6,140 bases of DNA from Gallionella sp. (GCA_024654105.1 JANLID010000264.1:1-6140), one strand, 5' to 3'; counted from the stretch's first letter, positions 1 to 5,849 are shown. Notes: generated by a model from the letters alone, not told the origin. A program made the numbers and translations.

Positions 1-442
1 GCAGCATCTTGCGCAGGCTCTCGATCTGCTGCGCAGCCTCGTCCTTGTCCTGTGCGCCGCGCATCTCGCTGAACAGGCGAATCCGCTCCACCCGCGAGAT
101 GCCTTCAACCAGCGCCGTCACGCTGCGGCCGAAACGCGCGGCCAGCGCCTCGATCCAGTCATCAAGATAATCCGGTGCGGCATGCAGCACGGTGGCCGCA
201 ATGGTTTCATGATCCAGGCGCATACCGACCAGAATGGATGCCGCGCCGAGCGCGTGCCGCAACAATGGCGTGCCGGTGACTTCGCTCTGTCCGTGATAGA
301 GCGGCGCGGCAAATTCGCAAGCCTGACGGACCAGTGAAATTTCTGCGGGCGGGTAAACCGCAGACAATGCAGCCAGCCACTGCTGGATGTCTGCGCTGTC
401 TTCGCCCGAGAGAGGGGGAAAGTTATGCTGTACGGAAACCAT
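1..442 (-). CDS. relA: RelA, (p)ppGpp synthetase (GTP pyrophosphokinase), N-terminal part
   Basis: The gene runs off the left edge; only the first 147 residues are visible, with no stop. RelA makes pppGpp/ppGpp from ATP and GTP/GDP on stalled ribosomes in the stringent response. The visible part is the N-terminal HD-type hydrolase-like domain: LLRHALGAASILVG (about 60-73), HETIAATVLHAAPDYL (about 78-93), FGRSVTALVEGISRVERI (about 104-121) and ESLRKML at the edge, matching the VRRMLL block of E. coli RelA. Bifunctional SpoT/Rel enzymes carry an HD followed by acidic residues where this protein has H87-A88-A-P. The hydrolase site is therefore probably dead, as is usual for RelA, and this points to relA rather than spoT. 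The ATG at 440-442 (MVSVQHN) is the likely start. It lacks a clear Shine-Dalgarno, and an in-frame TTG lies three codons upstream. The synthetase, TGS and ACT domains lie outside the window. Confidence 0.9.
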   Translation of the reverse strand, partial: MVSVQHNFPPLSGEDSADIQQWLAALSAVYPPAEISLVRQACEFAAPLYHGQSEVTGTPLLRHALGAASILVGMRLDHETIAATVLHAAPDYLDDWIEALAARFGRSVTALVEGISRVERIRLFSEMRGAQDKDEAAQQIESLRKML

Positions 443-452
443 GCGCTTCAAA

Positions 453-511
453 CCGGGTAGATAATCCTGATGCGCAGATTACACGGATCAGGAATCATGT
501 CCACTACCCGG
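453..511. repeat. Nested inverted repeats upstream of relA
   Basis: Two perfect inverted repeats are nested in the 83-bp gap between the lipase gene and relA. The outer arms are CCGGGTAG (453-460) and CTACCCGG (504-511). The inner arms are TCCTGAT (465-471) and ATCAGGA (487-493), around a 15-nt loop. Read on the minus strand, the structure follows the lipase stop and ends about 11 nt before the relA ATG. It could be a hairpin in the relA leader, an operator, or a terminator for the lipase gene. No run of T follows it, which argues against a standard intrinsic terminator. The pairing is seen in the sequence; the function is unknown. Confidence 0.45.
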
Positions 512-525
512 AATAGCCGGCAGTT

Positions 526-1548
526 TCACGAGGGAAAAATCCTTTTCTGAATCGCGTGAGGCGGCAGCGCAGCCAGTTGCCGTTGCGTGTGCTCGTAGCC
601 GATGGCAATGATTTCCTCGGCGCGATCAAATTCCAGAAAACGGATGTGTCCCAGCGGCGGCTGAATAATTACATCCGGCTGGTCCAGATGCAGACGGGTT
701 TGGGTAATGTGCGTTTCCATGATGTTGATCGAGGCCAGCAGCACTTCGAAGATACTGGGCAGCGGCTCCGGGGAAACCCAGCTCCTGAATTGCGCCGAGG
801 CGGGATTGTCTCCGGCGAGCAGTCTCTGCCTGATGTCCTTCATCGACAAGCGGTAGTCGCCCACCCAGCGCGAGAATATGCCGGAAGCGCGGTCTTCTGT
901 GCTGCCTGTTTTTCCTGCGGCCAGCAGCGGTTTCAGGTTTTTGCCGGCAATGATTTCGTGGTTGAGATCGACCGCGATCACAATGTCGGCGCCCATGGCG
1001 CGGGCTGCGCTCGCCGGCACCGGGTTGGTGAGGCCGCCGTCCACCAGGACGCGCCCATTGCTGCGCACCGGCGTGAAAATACCGGGCACCGAAATGCTGG
1101 CGCGCACCGCCTCGATCACGTCGCCGCTGCGGATGATAACTTCCTCGCCGCTGACAATGTCCGTCGCCACTGCCGCAAAGGGGATCGGCAACGCTTCGAT
1201 GGTATCGGCATGAATATGCGCGCGCACCAGTTCGCTGACCCTGGCGCCGTCGAGCAGGCCGGATTTGGGCAGCACAACATCGAAGAAAGAAGCAGTCTTT
1301 TTCCAGTCAAAGGCCAGAAAGGTAGCTTCCAGTTCATCCAGCTTGCCGGCGGCGCGGATCGCCCCAATCAGCGCCCCCATGCTGGTGCCCGCGATGAAAT
1401 CTATCTCAATGCCGGCATCCTCGATGGCACGGATCACGCCCAGGTGCGCAAGTCCGCGCGCCGAGCCGCTGCCCAGCGCCAGGCCGATTCTGGGGCGGCG
1501 ACCCGGATCACCGCCGATGTTCTTTCCCGTCATTGCCGTATTTTCCAT
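526..1548 (-). CDS. Patatin-like phospholipase (RssA/NTE-type serine esterase)
   Basis: This 340-residue protein is a patatin-fold lipid acyl hydrolase, expected to cleave fatty acids from phospholipids or lysophospholipids with a Ser/Asp dyad. All family signatures are present: a glycine-rich oxyanion loop GSGSARG (26-32), the nucleophile elbow GTSMG (54-58, Ser56) and the DGG motif with catalytic Asp170. The conserved SISVPGIFTPV block (151-161) lies between the elbow and the DGG. The C-terminal 150 residues are mostly helical and not diagnostic. There is no signal peptide or membrane segment, so it is probably cytoplasmic or peripheral on the membrane. The start is uncertain: ATG at 1546-1548 has only a weak purine stretch upstream, and a second in-frame ATG (residue 6, MTGKN) would remove five residues without touching the domain. 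It lies 38 bp downstream of nnrS on the same strand and may share its transcript. The substrate cannot be told from sequence. Confidence 0.9.
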   Translation of the reverse strand: MENTAMTGKNIGGDPGRRPRIGLALGSGSARGLAHLGVIRAIEDAGIEIDFIAGTSMGALIGAIRAAGKLDELEATFLAFDWKKTASFFDVVLPKSGLLDGARVSELVRAHIHADTIEALPIPFAAVATDIVSGEEVIIRSGDVIEAVRASISVPGIFTPVRSNGRVLVDGGLTNPVPASAARAMGADIVIAVDLNHEIIAGKNLKPLLAAGKTGSTEDRASGIFSRWVGDYRLSMKDIRQRLLAGDNPASAQFRSWVSPEPLPSIFEVLLASINIMETHITQTRLHLDQPDVIIQPPLGHIRFLEFDRAEEIIAIGYEHTQRQLAALPPHAIQKRIFPS

Positions 1549-1586
1549 TTTTGTCTTTAACCCATGTCCGCTTCTGTCAGCCCCGC

Positions 1587-2747
1587 CTAATGCTCCTTAC
1601 CGTCGATGCGCGGCTGCACGAGAAAGGGAATGTAGCGCCAGGCAAGTATCCCGAAGCAGGCGAACCAGCACAATGCGGCGAGGTGAATCCAGTACGCGTA
1701 GGCAGTCGGGTAGATTTGCGGCGCGACGATGCGCAGCGCGAAGGCCAGCATCATGATCCACAACGCCAGCTTGTCGAGCGCATCGAAAGCCACCTTCCTG
1801 CCGGTGTGTCCCTTCGATATCCTGACGATCATCGCGGGAATGACCAGCCCCATCGCGCCGAAGGTGAACAGGTGGATCGACACGGAGCCGATCCATGCGA
1901 TGCGAACGATGTGACCGAGGAACTCGACGAGCAGTTGCGCGGTGATGGCGAGATAGCCCAGATACATGATGCCGATATCGAGCCGCTGCATGCCCAGTTG
2001 CGGCTTCCAGAAAACAAAGCGTCCGGCCAGCAGCAGCGCAAGCAGCAGTGCGATTCCGCCCGCCAGTTGCGCCGGCATCAGGCTCTCGAAGACCAACAGC
2101 AGGCCGAGCAGCTTGATCGATTTGTCGAGCGCCGGATTTTGCAGGATCGTCACATTGAATACGCCCTTCATGAACTGCGCCAGGGTCCGCTCCAGCATCA
2201 CCAGAAACGCCATGCGGAACAGCCCCAGCGCCATGCTCCAGCCGACCTGCGCATATTCGGCGCCGAGCATCAGGTTCTTCGCCACCAGGAAAATTGGCAG
2301 AATCAGCAGAAAGAAATAGTTGTCCGGATAGAAGTCGCTGCTGCGGTTGCGGATCAGCGTCCAGATCAGCATCGCGACAATCGATCCCAGAAACAGGCTG
2401 TTGGAAAGCAGAAACAGAAGCGACGGCCAGGCGCCTTCAAACCACATACCGACACGTTCGAACAACCACGCGACAACCAGAAACATCAGCGCATTGCCAT
2501 GGTAGCCGCGCACCTTCACCCAATTCTTGGTCGAGGTCAGCAGGAAGCCGCCGAGCACCGCCCAGCCAAAGCCGAAAAACATCTCATGGGCATGCCACTG
2601 CACCGGGGAAAACGAGGTTGTCGGCGCCGGGATGGCGCCCGAAAACAGCAACGCCCACAGGGTCGGCAGGCTCAACCCGGACAAACAGGCCAATATGAAA
2701 AATGGGCGGAAGCCCACCAGCCAGAGCGGATACGCGGACAACTTCAT
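1587..2747 (-). CDS. nnrS: NnrS family haem/copper membrane protein (nitric oxide stress)
   Basis: This 386-residue, very hydrophobic protein has about 12 predicted membrane segments (roughly 9-35, 55-73, 86-103, 108-131, 143-165, 170-190, 212-225, 228-246, 259-280, 287-310, 326-345, 352-378). NnrS proteins are inner-membrane haem- and copper-containing proteins that protect against nitric oxide and occur in many denitrifiers and pathogens. Family marks seen here are GFRPFF near the N-terminus (12-17), WHAHEMFFGF (51-60), GFLLTSTKNW (67-76) and FGAMGLVIPAMIVRISKGHTGR, cut here as FGAMG (296-300) and SKGHTGR (311-317). Histidines 52, 54, 279, 292 and 314 are candidate metal ligands by inference. 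Where many relatives have a VPNWTG-like motif, this one has STKNWVKVRG, so it may belong to a divergent branch. The start is well supported by GGAGG five bases upstream of ATG. No nitrite or NO reductase gene is in view. Confidence 0.88.
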   Translation of the reverse strand: MKLSAYPLWLVGFRPFFILACLSGLSLPTLWALLFSGAIPAPTTSFSPVQWHAHEMFFGFGWAVLGGFLLTSTKNWVKVRGYHGNALMFLVVAWLFERVGMWFEGAWPSLLFLLSNSLFLGSIVAMLIWTLIRNRSSDFYPDNYFFLLILPIFLVAKNLMLGAEYAQVGWSMALGLFRMAFLVMLERTLAQFMKGVFNVTILQNPALDKSIKLLGLLLVFESLMPAQLAGGIALLLALLLAGRFVFWKPQLGMQRLDIGIMYLGYLAITAQLLVEFLGHIVRIAWIGSVSIHLFTFGAMGLVIPAMIVRISKGHTGRKVAFDALDKLALWIMMLAFALRIVAPQIYPTAYAYWIHLAALCWFACFGILAWRYIPFLVQPRIDGKEH

Positions 2748-2752
2748 TTTGC

Positions 2753-2757
2753 CCTCC
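2753..2757 (-). promoter_or_regulatory. Shine-Dalgarno of nnrS
   Basis: On the minus strand GGAGG lies 5 nt before the ATG at 2745-2747. It is the best ribosome binding site of the leftward genes and fixes the nnrS start just ahead of the conserved GFRPFF motif. Confidence 0.75.
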
Positions 2758-2773
2758 GGCTGTCAAGGCGCGC

Positions 2774-2787
2774 TTGTTTCAAAACAA
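2774..2787. promoter_or_regulatory. TTG-N8-CAA palindrome upstream of nnrS, possible Crp/Fnr-family site
   Basis: TTGTTT-CA-AAACAA is a perfect 6-bp inverted repeat with a 2-bp centre. Its outer bases fit the TTG-N8-CAA spacing of Fnr/Dnr/NnrR-type boxes, and NnrR regulates nnrS in some bacteria. The half-sites are not the classical TTGAT. The centre is only about 33 bp from the nnrS start codon. Class II activation from -41.5 would therefore put the transcript start inside the gene, so a repressor site or coincidence is just as possible. A weak promoter-like pair on the minus strand, TTGAAT and TCGAAT with a 16-bp spacer, lies just upstream and would place the palindrome near or after the transcript start. 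Confidence 0.3.
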
Positions 2788-2843
2788 ACATCAACATTCG
2801 ATTTTTCCTTACTACCGATTCAAGACCCGGCAAAACAGGTTCT

Positions 2844-3920
2844 TCATGGCGTTCCGGCCTTGCGCGCCGCTTTCAATTCCTCGGCCAGCTGGAATACCGA
2901 CATCGCATAGAAATCGCTGTTGTTGTAGCGCGTGATGACCTCGAAGTTATTGAATGCCAGCCAATATTCCTTGCCCTCATCCACCGTGAAATCGATCAGG
3001 CGCGCGGGCTTGCCCCGCAGATAACCAATGACTTGGCTGGCGTCGTTTGCCAGCCAAGTCAGATGGCCAGTAGTTTCATCAGGTTCTTGCCCCGAAGGGG
3101 TTCTCGCACCCTTTGGGTGTGCCCTGTGGGTATCCGATACAAAATTCACGCCGGGCACTATCCCGGCCGCAGCCCATTCGGCCAGGGTGCGCGGAGTTAC
3201 GGCTGCGCTGGCGGGAAGCTCCCCGCCGACCTGCGCATGCACCGCAACCGGCTCGCCCCTGATCCAGCCATAGCTCCGCAAATAGTTGGCTACACTACCG
3301 ATCGCATCCACGTTCTCACGCAACAAATCAATCGTGCGGTTGTTGTTGAAGTCCACCGCATAGTTGCGGTAGCTGCTCGGCATGAATTGCGGGATGCCCA
3401 GCGCGCCGGCATATGAGCCGCGTATCGCCAGCAGGTCAAATTGCTGATCGAGCGCCAGCAGTAGATAATTCTCCAGCTCGCTACGAAAGAAATCCGCACG
3501 GCGCGGATAATCGAACGCCAGCGTGGTCAACGCATCCAGCACCAGAAATTTACCCGCATTCTGCCCGTAGATAGTTTCTACGCCGATCACTGCGACGATG
3601 ATATCCTGCGGCACCCCGTATTTTTTTTCGGCACGGCGCAAGGTTTGCCGGTATTTGTTCCAGAACTCCAGCCCAAGCTGGATGCGCTTCGAATTCACGA
3701 ATGCCGCGCGGTACTCCAGCCACGGCTTGATGGTCGCGGGACGGGAAATCGCCTCGATCACCGCCGGAAGATGCTGCGCACGGGCAAACACTTTTTCCAG
3801 TTCGTCGCGGCTGAATTGGTGTTTAACAACCATTTCATCGATGAACTGGGGGATACCGGGGAGCTCGGCAGCCTGAATGGCAAAGGAACCCAATAACAGC
3901 AGGGGTAAAAAGAATCGCAT
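2844..3920 (-). CDS. mltB: Lytic murein transglycosylase B (MltB/SltB family), with an apparent in-frame insert
   Basis: This 358-residue enzyme cleaves the MurNAc-GlcNAc bond of peptidoglycan, leaving 1,6-anhydroMurNAc ends, in the periplasm. Residues 1-18 form a signal peptide (hydrophobic LPLLLLGSFA, then IQAA). There is no lipobox cysteine, so unlike E. coli MltB it is probably soluble. The catalytic Glu is E115 in IGVETIYG (112-119). Other family blocks are GALGIPQFMPSSYRNYA (172-188), DAIGSVANYL (205-214), EYWL (318-321) and NFEVITRYN (325-333), followed by FYAMSVFQLAEEL (337-349). Residues of about 260-303, between the helical segment ending near 258 and RLIDFTVDEGKEYWL, appear extra for the family and are encoded by a palindrome-rich stretch. 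The ATG is the only possible start, since an in-frame stop lies four codons upstream, but it has no Shine-Dalgarno. It is divergent from trxB and 96 bp upstream of nnrS. Confidence 0.9.
   Translation of the reverse strand: MRFFLPLLLLGSFAIQAAELPGIPQFIDEMVVKHQFSRDELEKVFARAQHLPAVIEAISRPATIKPWLEYRAAFVNSKRIQLGLEFWNKYRQTLRRAEKKYGVPQDIIVAVIGVETIYGQNAGKFLVLDALTTLAFDYPRRADFFRSELENYLLLALDQQFDLLAIRGSYAGALGIPQFMPSSYRNYAVDFNNNRTIDLLRENVDAIGSVANYLRSYGWIRGEPVAVHAQVGGELPASAAVTPRTLAEWAAAGIVPGVNFVSDTHRAHPKGARTPSGQEPDETTGHLTWLANDASQVIGYLRGKPARLIDFTVDEGKEYWLAFNNFEVITRYNNSDFYAMSVFQLAEELKAARKAGTP
3004..3140. repeat. Palindrome-rich segment inside mltB, possible in-frame palindromic repeat element
   Basis: Five short inverted repeats lie in 137 bp of coding DNA. 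They are GCGGG/CCCGC (3004-3008, 3014-3018), a perfect 11-bp repeat GACTTGGCTGG/CCAGCCAAGTC with a 9-nt loop (3030-3040, 3050-3060), CCCC-GAA-GGGG (3090-3100), CACCC-TTT-GGGTG (3107-3119) and GTATC-C-GATAC (3130-3140). In the mltB mRNA the CCCC-GAA-GGGG unit becomes a C(UUCG)G tetraloop hairpin. The frame stays open throughout and encodes a hydrophilic stretch (HRAHPKGARTPSGQEPDETT and onward) in a place where MltB relatives normally have only a short linker. I infer a small repeat element inserted in frame. The element boundaries and other copies cannot be determined from one window. Confidence 0.5.
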
Positions 3921-3929
3921 GGTGCGCGC

Positions 3930-3935
3930 ATTTTA
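3930..3935 (-). promoter_or_regulatory. Possible -10 element of mltB
   Basis: On the minus strand TAAAAT matches the -10 consensus at five of six positions and ends 9 nt before the mltB ATG. The transcript would begin almost at the start codon, which could fit the absence of a Shine-Dalgarno. No convincing -35 was found, so this is weak. Confidence 0.25.
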
Positions 3936-3937
3936 AC

Positions 3938-3966
3938 TCGACAGCACGGCCCGCCACTGCTAAATT
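3938..3966 (+). promoter_or_regulatory. Likely sigma-70 promoter of trxB
   Basis: TCGACA (3938-3943, five of six matches to TTGACA) is followed by a 17-bp spacer and TAAATT (3961-3966, four of six matches to TATAAT). The transcript would start near 3973, giving a leader of about 32 nt before the trxB ATG. It lies in the 84-bp divergent gap shared with mltB. Confidence 0.5.
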
Positions 3967-4004
3967 TCGCCCATCCGCATAAACTCGAAACGAAAGCAGG
4001 CATC

Positions 4005-4967
4005 ATGGAAAAGACTACCCAACATTACCCCCTCATCATTCTCGGCTCCGGCCCGGCCGGATACACCGCCGCCGTGTACGCCGCGCGTGCCAACCTCAAT
4101 CCGGTGCTGATCACCGGCATGGCGCAGGGCGGCCAACTGATGACCACCACCGAGGTGGACAACTGGCCGGCCGATCCGAAAGGCGTGCAAGGCCCGGAGC
4201 TGATGCAACGCTTCCAGCAGCACGCGGAGCGTTTCAACACGCAGATCATCTTCGATCACATCCACACCGCCAAGCTGCAGCAGAAGCCGTTCCTGCTGAT
4301 CGGCGACGCCGGCAGCTACGCCTGCGACGCGCTGATCATCTGCACCGGCGCCTCTGCGCAATACCTCGGTCTGCCTTCCGAGGAAGCCTTCATGGGGCGC
4401 GGCGTATCCGGCTGCGCGACCTGCGACGGGTTCTTCTATCGCGGCCAGGATGTGGCGGTGATCGGCGGCGGCAACACCGCCGTCGAAGAAGCGCTGTACC
4501 TGGCCAACATCACCAACCGTGTCACGCTGGTGCATCGCCGCGATGCCTTCCGCGCCGAACGCATCATGATTGATCACCTGATGGAAAAAGTGAAAGAAGG
4601 CAAAATCGTTCTGCAACTGAACAGCACGCTCGACGAAGTGCTCGGCGATGCCACCGGCGTGACCGGCATGCGCGTCAAGAACGTGCAAAGCGGCGAAAAG
4701 CAGGACATCGCGCTGAAAGGTGTGTTCATCGCCATCGGCCACAAGCCGAACACCGATATCTTCACCGGACAACTGGAAATGGACAACGGCTACATCCGCA
4801 CGCGCGGCGGTCAGAACGGCAACGCCACCGCAACCAGCATTTCCGGCGTGTTCGCGGCGGGCGACGTGCAGGACCAGATCTACCGCCAAGCATGCACCAG
4901 CGCGGCGACCGGCTGCATGGCGGCGCTGGACGCGGACAAGTATCTCGCTTCGCCCGGTAAAGTCTAA
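4005..4967 (+). CDS. trxB: Thioredoxin reductase (NADPH, FAD-dependent)
   Basis: This 320-residue cytoplasmic flavoenzyme passes electrons from NADPH through FAD and a redox disulfide to thioredoxin. Length and layout are typical of the low-molecular-weight bacterial type. It has an FAD-binding GSGPAGYTAAVYAAR (14-28), GGQLMTTTEVDNWP (42-55), the active-site pair C137-A-T-C140 followed by DG, the NADPH-binding GGGNTAVEEALYL (154-166) with HRRD (177-180), and the C-terminal FAD motif GVFAAGDVQD (281-290). Every key residue is present. The ATG is preceded by a modest AGCAGG site about 5 nt away and by a good promoter match in the divergent gap. The Smr-domain gene follows after 24 bp and is probably co-transcribed. 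Confidence 0.97.
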   Translation: MEKTTQHYPLIILGSGPAGYTAAVYAARANLNPVLITGMAQGGQLMTTTEVDNWPADPKGVQGPELMQRFQQHAERFNTQIIFDHIHTAKLQQKPFLLIGDAGSYACDALIICTGASAQYLGLPSEEAFMGRGVSGCATCDGFFYRGQDVAVIGGGNTAVEEALYLANITNRVTLVHRRDAFRAERIMIDHLMEKVKEGKIVLQLNSTLDEVLGDATGVTGMRVKNVQSGEKQDIALKGVFIAIGHKPNTDIFTGQLEMDNGYIRTRGGQNGNATATSISGVFAAGDVQDQIYRQACTSAATGCMAALDADKYLASPGKV

Positions 4968-4991
4968 TCCGCGCAAGTCTCTCACCGATCC

Positions 4992-5546
4992 GTGAAGCGG
5001 CCTTTGACAGGGCAGGAAAACCAGGCCGAACCCGAAGATGCCGCGCTGTTCCGCGCGGCAGTCGGCGAAGTAAAGCCGCTGCCCGACCAGAACCGCATCG
5101 AGCCGCAAAAACCGCCACGCCGCTCCATGCGGCGTACCCCCGCCGAACCTCCCGCAATCCCCGACACACTATCGGATTTCGCCGCCGAGAATGCCCCCGA
5201 CGAATTCTTGCGCAACGGTCTGTCGCGCATGACCCTGCGCAAATTGCGGCGCGGCCACTGGCCGGTGCGGGACAGCCTTGATCTGCACGGCAACAGCAGC
5301 GACGCGGCACGCAAATTGTTGCAGGAGTTCCTGCATGAAGCGGCGCAACGCGGATTGCGCTGCGTACTGGTGATCCACGGCAAGGGCATGAACAGCCCAA
5401 GCGGCGAGGCGGTGTTGCGCAGGCTCACGCGCCACTGGCTGGCGCAACGTCCGGACGTGCTGGCCTATTGCGACGCGCTACCCAGGGATGGCGGCAGCGG
5501 CGCGGCACTGGTGTTGCTGAAGGTTATTGGGGCGTCCATCAAATAG
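4992..5546 (+). CDS. Smr-domain protein (SmrA/YdaL-like)
   Basis: This 184-residue protein has a C-terminal Smr (small MutS-related) domain. Such stand-alone proteins bind nucleic acids, and several members of the family nick or cleave DNA or RNA; the exact target here is unknown. Motifs are LDLHG (96-100), VIHGKG (127-132) and the GGSGAALVLLK end (167-177), all expected of an active-type domain. The first 90 residues are charged and proline-rich, with a DAALFRAAVGEVKPL segment (16-30) seen in proteobacterial Smr proteins and a short helix DEFLRNGLSRMTLRKLRRG (70-88) just before the domain. The likely start is GTG at 4992, the only start codon between the in-frame trxB stop (4965-4967) and the conserved N-terminal segment. 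No clear Shine-Dalgarno precedes it, which suggests translational coupling to trxB. Confidence 0.9.
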   Translation: MKRPLTGQENQAEPEDAALFRAAVGEVKPLPDQNRIEPQKPPRRSMRRTPAEPPAIPDTLSDFAAENAPDEFLRNGLSRMTLRKLRRGHWPVRDSLDLHGNSSDAARKLLQEFLHEAAQRGLRCVLVIHGKGMNSPSGEAVLRRLTRHWLAQRPDVLAYCDALPRDGGSGAALVLLKVIGASIK

Positions 5547-5547
5547 T

Positions 5548-5564
5548 TGCAAAGCCGCTTTGCA
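5548..5564. repeat. Inverted repeat directly after the smr stop
   Basis: TGCAAAG-CCG-CTTTGCA is a perfect 7-bp inverted repeat with a 3-nt loop, starting one base after the smr TAG. The position suits a terminator for trxB-smr, but no T-run follows (the next bases are CCATAAACAT). It may instead be an operator for the small gene downstream or an mRNA-end stabiliser. Confidence 0.4.
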
Positions 5565-5602
5565 CCATAAACATGCATTCGCGAAGGACGCAAAATTTCA
5601 GG

Positions 5603-5608
5603 TATACT
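5603..5608 (+). promoter_or_regulatory. Likely -10 element of the small lysine-rich gene
   Basis: TATACT matches the -10 consensus at five of six positions and would start a transcript near 5615, giving a leader of about 32 nt. No good -35 was found at 16-18 bp upstream, so the promoter may need an activator or be weak. Confidence 0.45.
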
Positions 5609-5646
5609 CCTGCCCGGGCTAATAGAAAACTTGGGGAGGGAACATC

Positions 5647-5721
5647 ATGGGAAGCAAAGATAAAAAGAAAGAATCCAAGGGCAAGAAGCCGCAACCCAAA
5701 CCAGTGCCCGCAGGAAAATAA
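5647..5721 (+). CDS. Small lysine-rich protein of 24 residues, function unknown
   Basis: I do not recognise a named family. The frame begins MGSKDKKKES, has a second lysine cluster (KGKK) and ends in a proline-rich tail PVPAGK followed by TAA. Nine of 24 residues are lysine; there is no hydrophobic segment, so a membrane or secreted peptide is unlikely. The case for translation is the signal around it: GGGGAGGG, with GGAGG at 5635-5639 spaced 7 nt from the ATG, is one of the two strongest Shine-Dalgarno sites in the window, and a TATACT box lies 39 nt before the ATG. A strong binding site in front of such a short frame, in a gap otherwise without genes, is unlikely to be accidental. It might bind RNA, DNA or ribosomes given its charge, but this is speculation. 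It converges on fumC. Confidence 0.55.
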   Translation: MGSKDKKKESKGKKPQPKPVPAGK

Positions 5722-5849
5722 TTCAACGGGTGCGGGTTACCATCGCGCGCTTAAGTATCTCGTACGTTGTATGACCGCTTTGCAAAAAATCCAACTTCGG
5801 CAATAGGTCGATAGGAGTTCTTCCCGCGATATCAACGCTACGCCGAAAC

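Noticed and set aside
556..1560. A 334-codon open frame on the plus strand, antisense to the patatin-like gene
   Set aside because: The opposite strand encodes the complete patatin motif set; this frame shows none of its own.
3030..3060. The 11-bp inverted repeat as an intrinsic terminator
   Set aside because: It lies inside the intact mltB reading frame, with no T-run on either side, and conserved coding sequence continues after it.
1533..3416. A 627-codon open frame on the plus strand, antisense to nnrS and most of mltB
   Set aside because: Its product is rich in Gln, His and Arg with no recognisable domain, as expected from the reverse strand of GC-biased, leucine-rich genes; the leftward genes have clear family motifs.
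3960..5108. A 382-codon open frame on the minus strand, antisense to trxB
   Set aside because: It covers an unmistakable trxB on the other strand; the composition (His, Arg, Gly, Ala repeats) is typical of an antisense shadow.
5468..5806. A 112-codon plus-strand frame overlapping the end of smr and the small gene
   Set aside because: It lacks a Shine-Dalgarno and a domain, overlaps smr out of frame, and crosses the promoter and leader of the lysine-rich gene.
5794..5846. TTCGGC and GCCGAA as arms of a hairpin in the convergent gap
   Set aside because: The arms are only 6 bp and about 40 nt apart, easily expected by chance.
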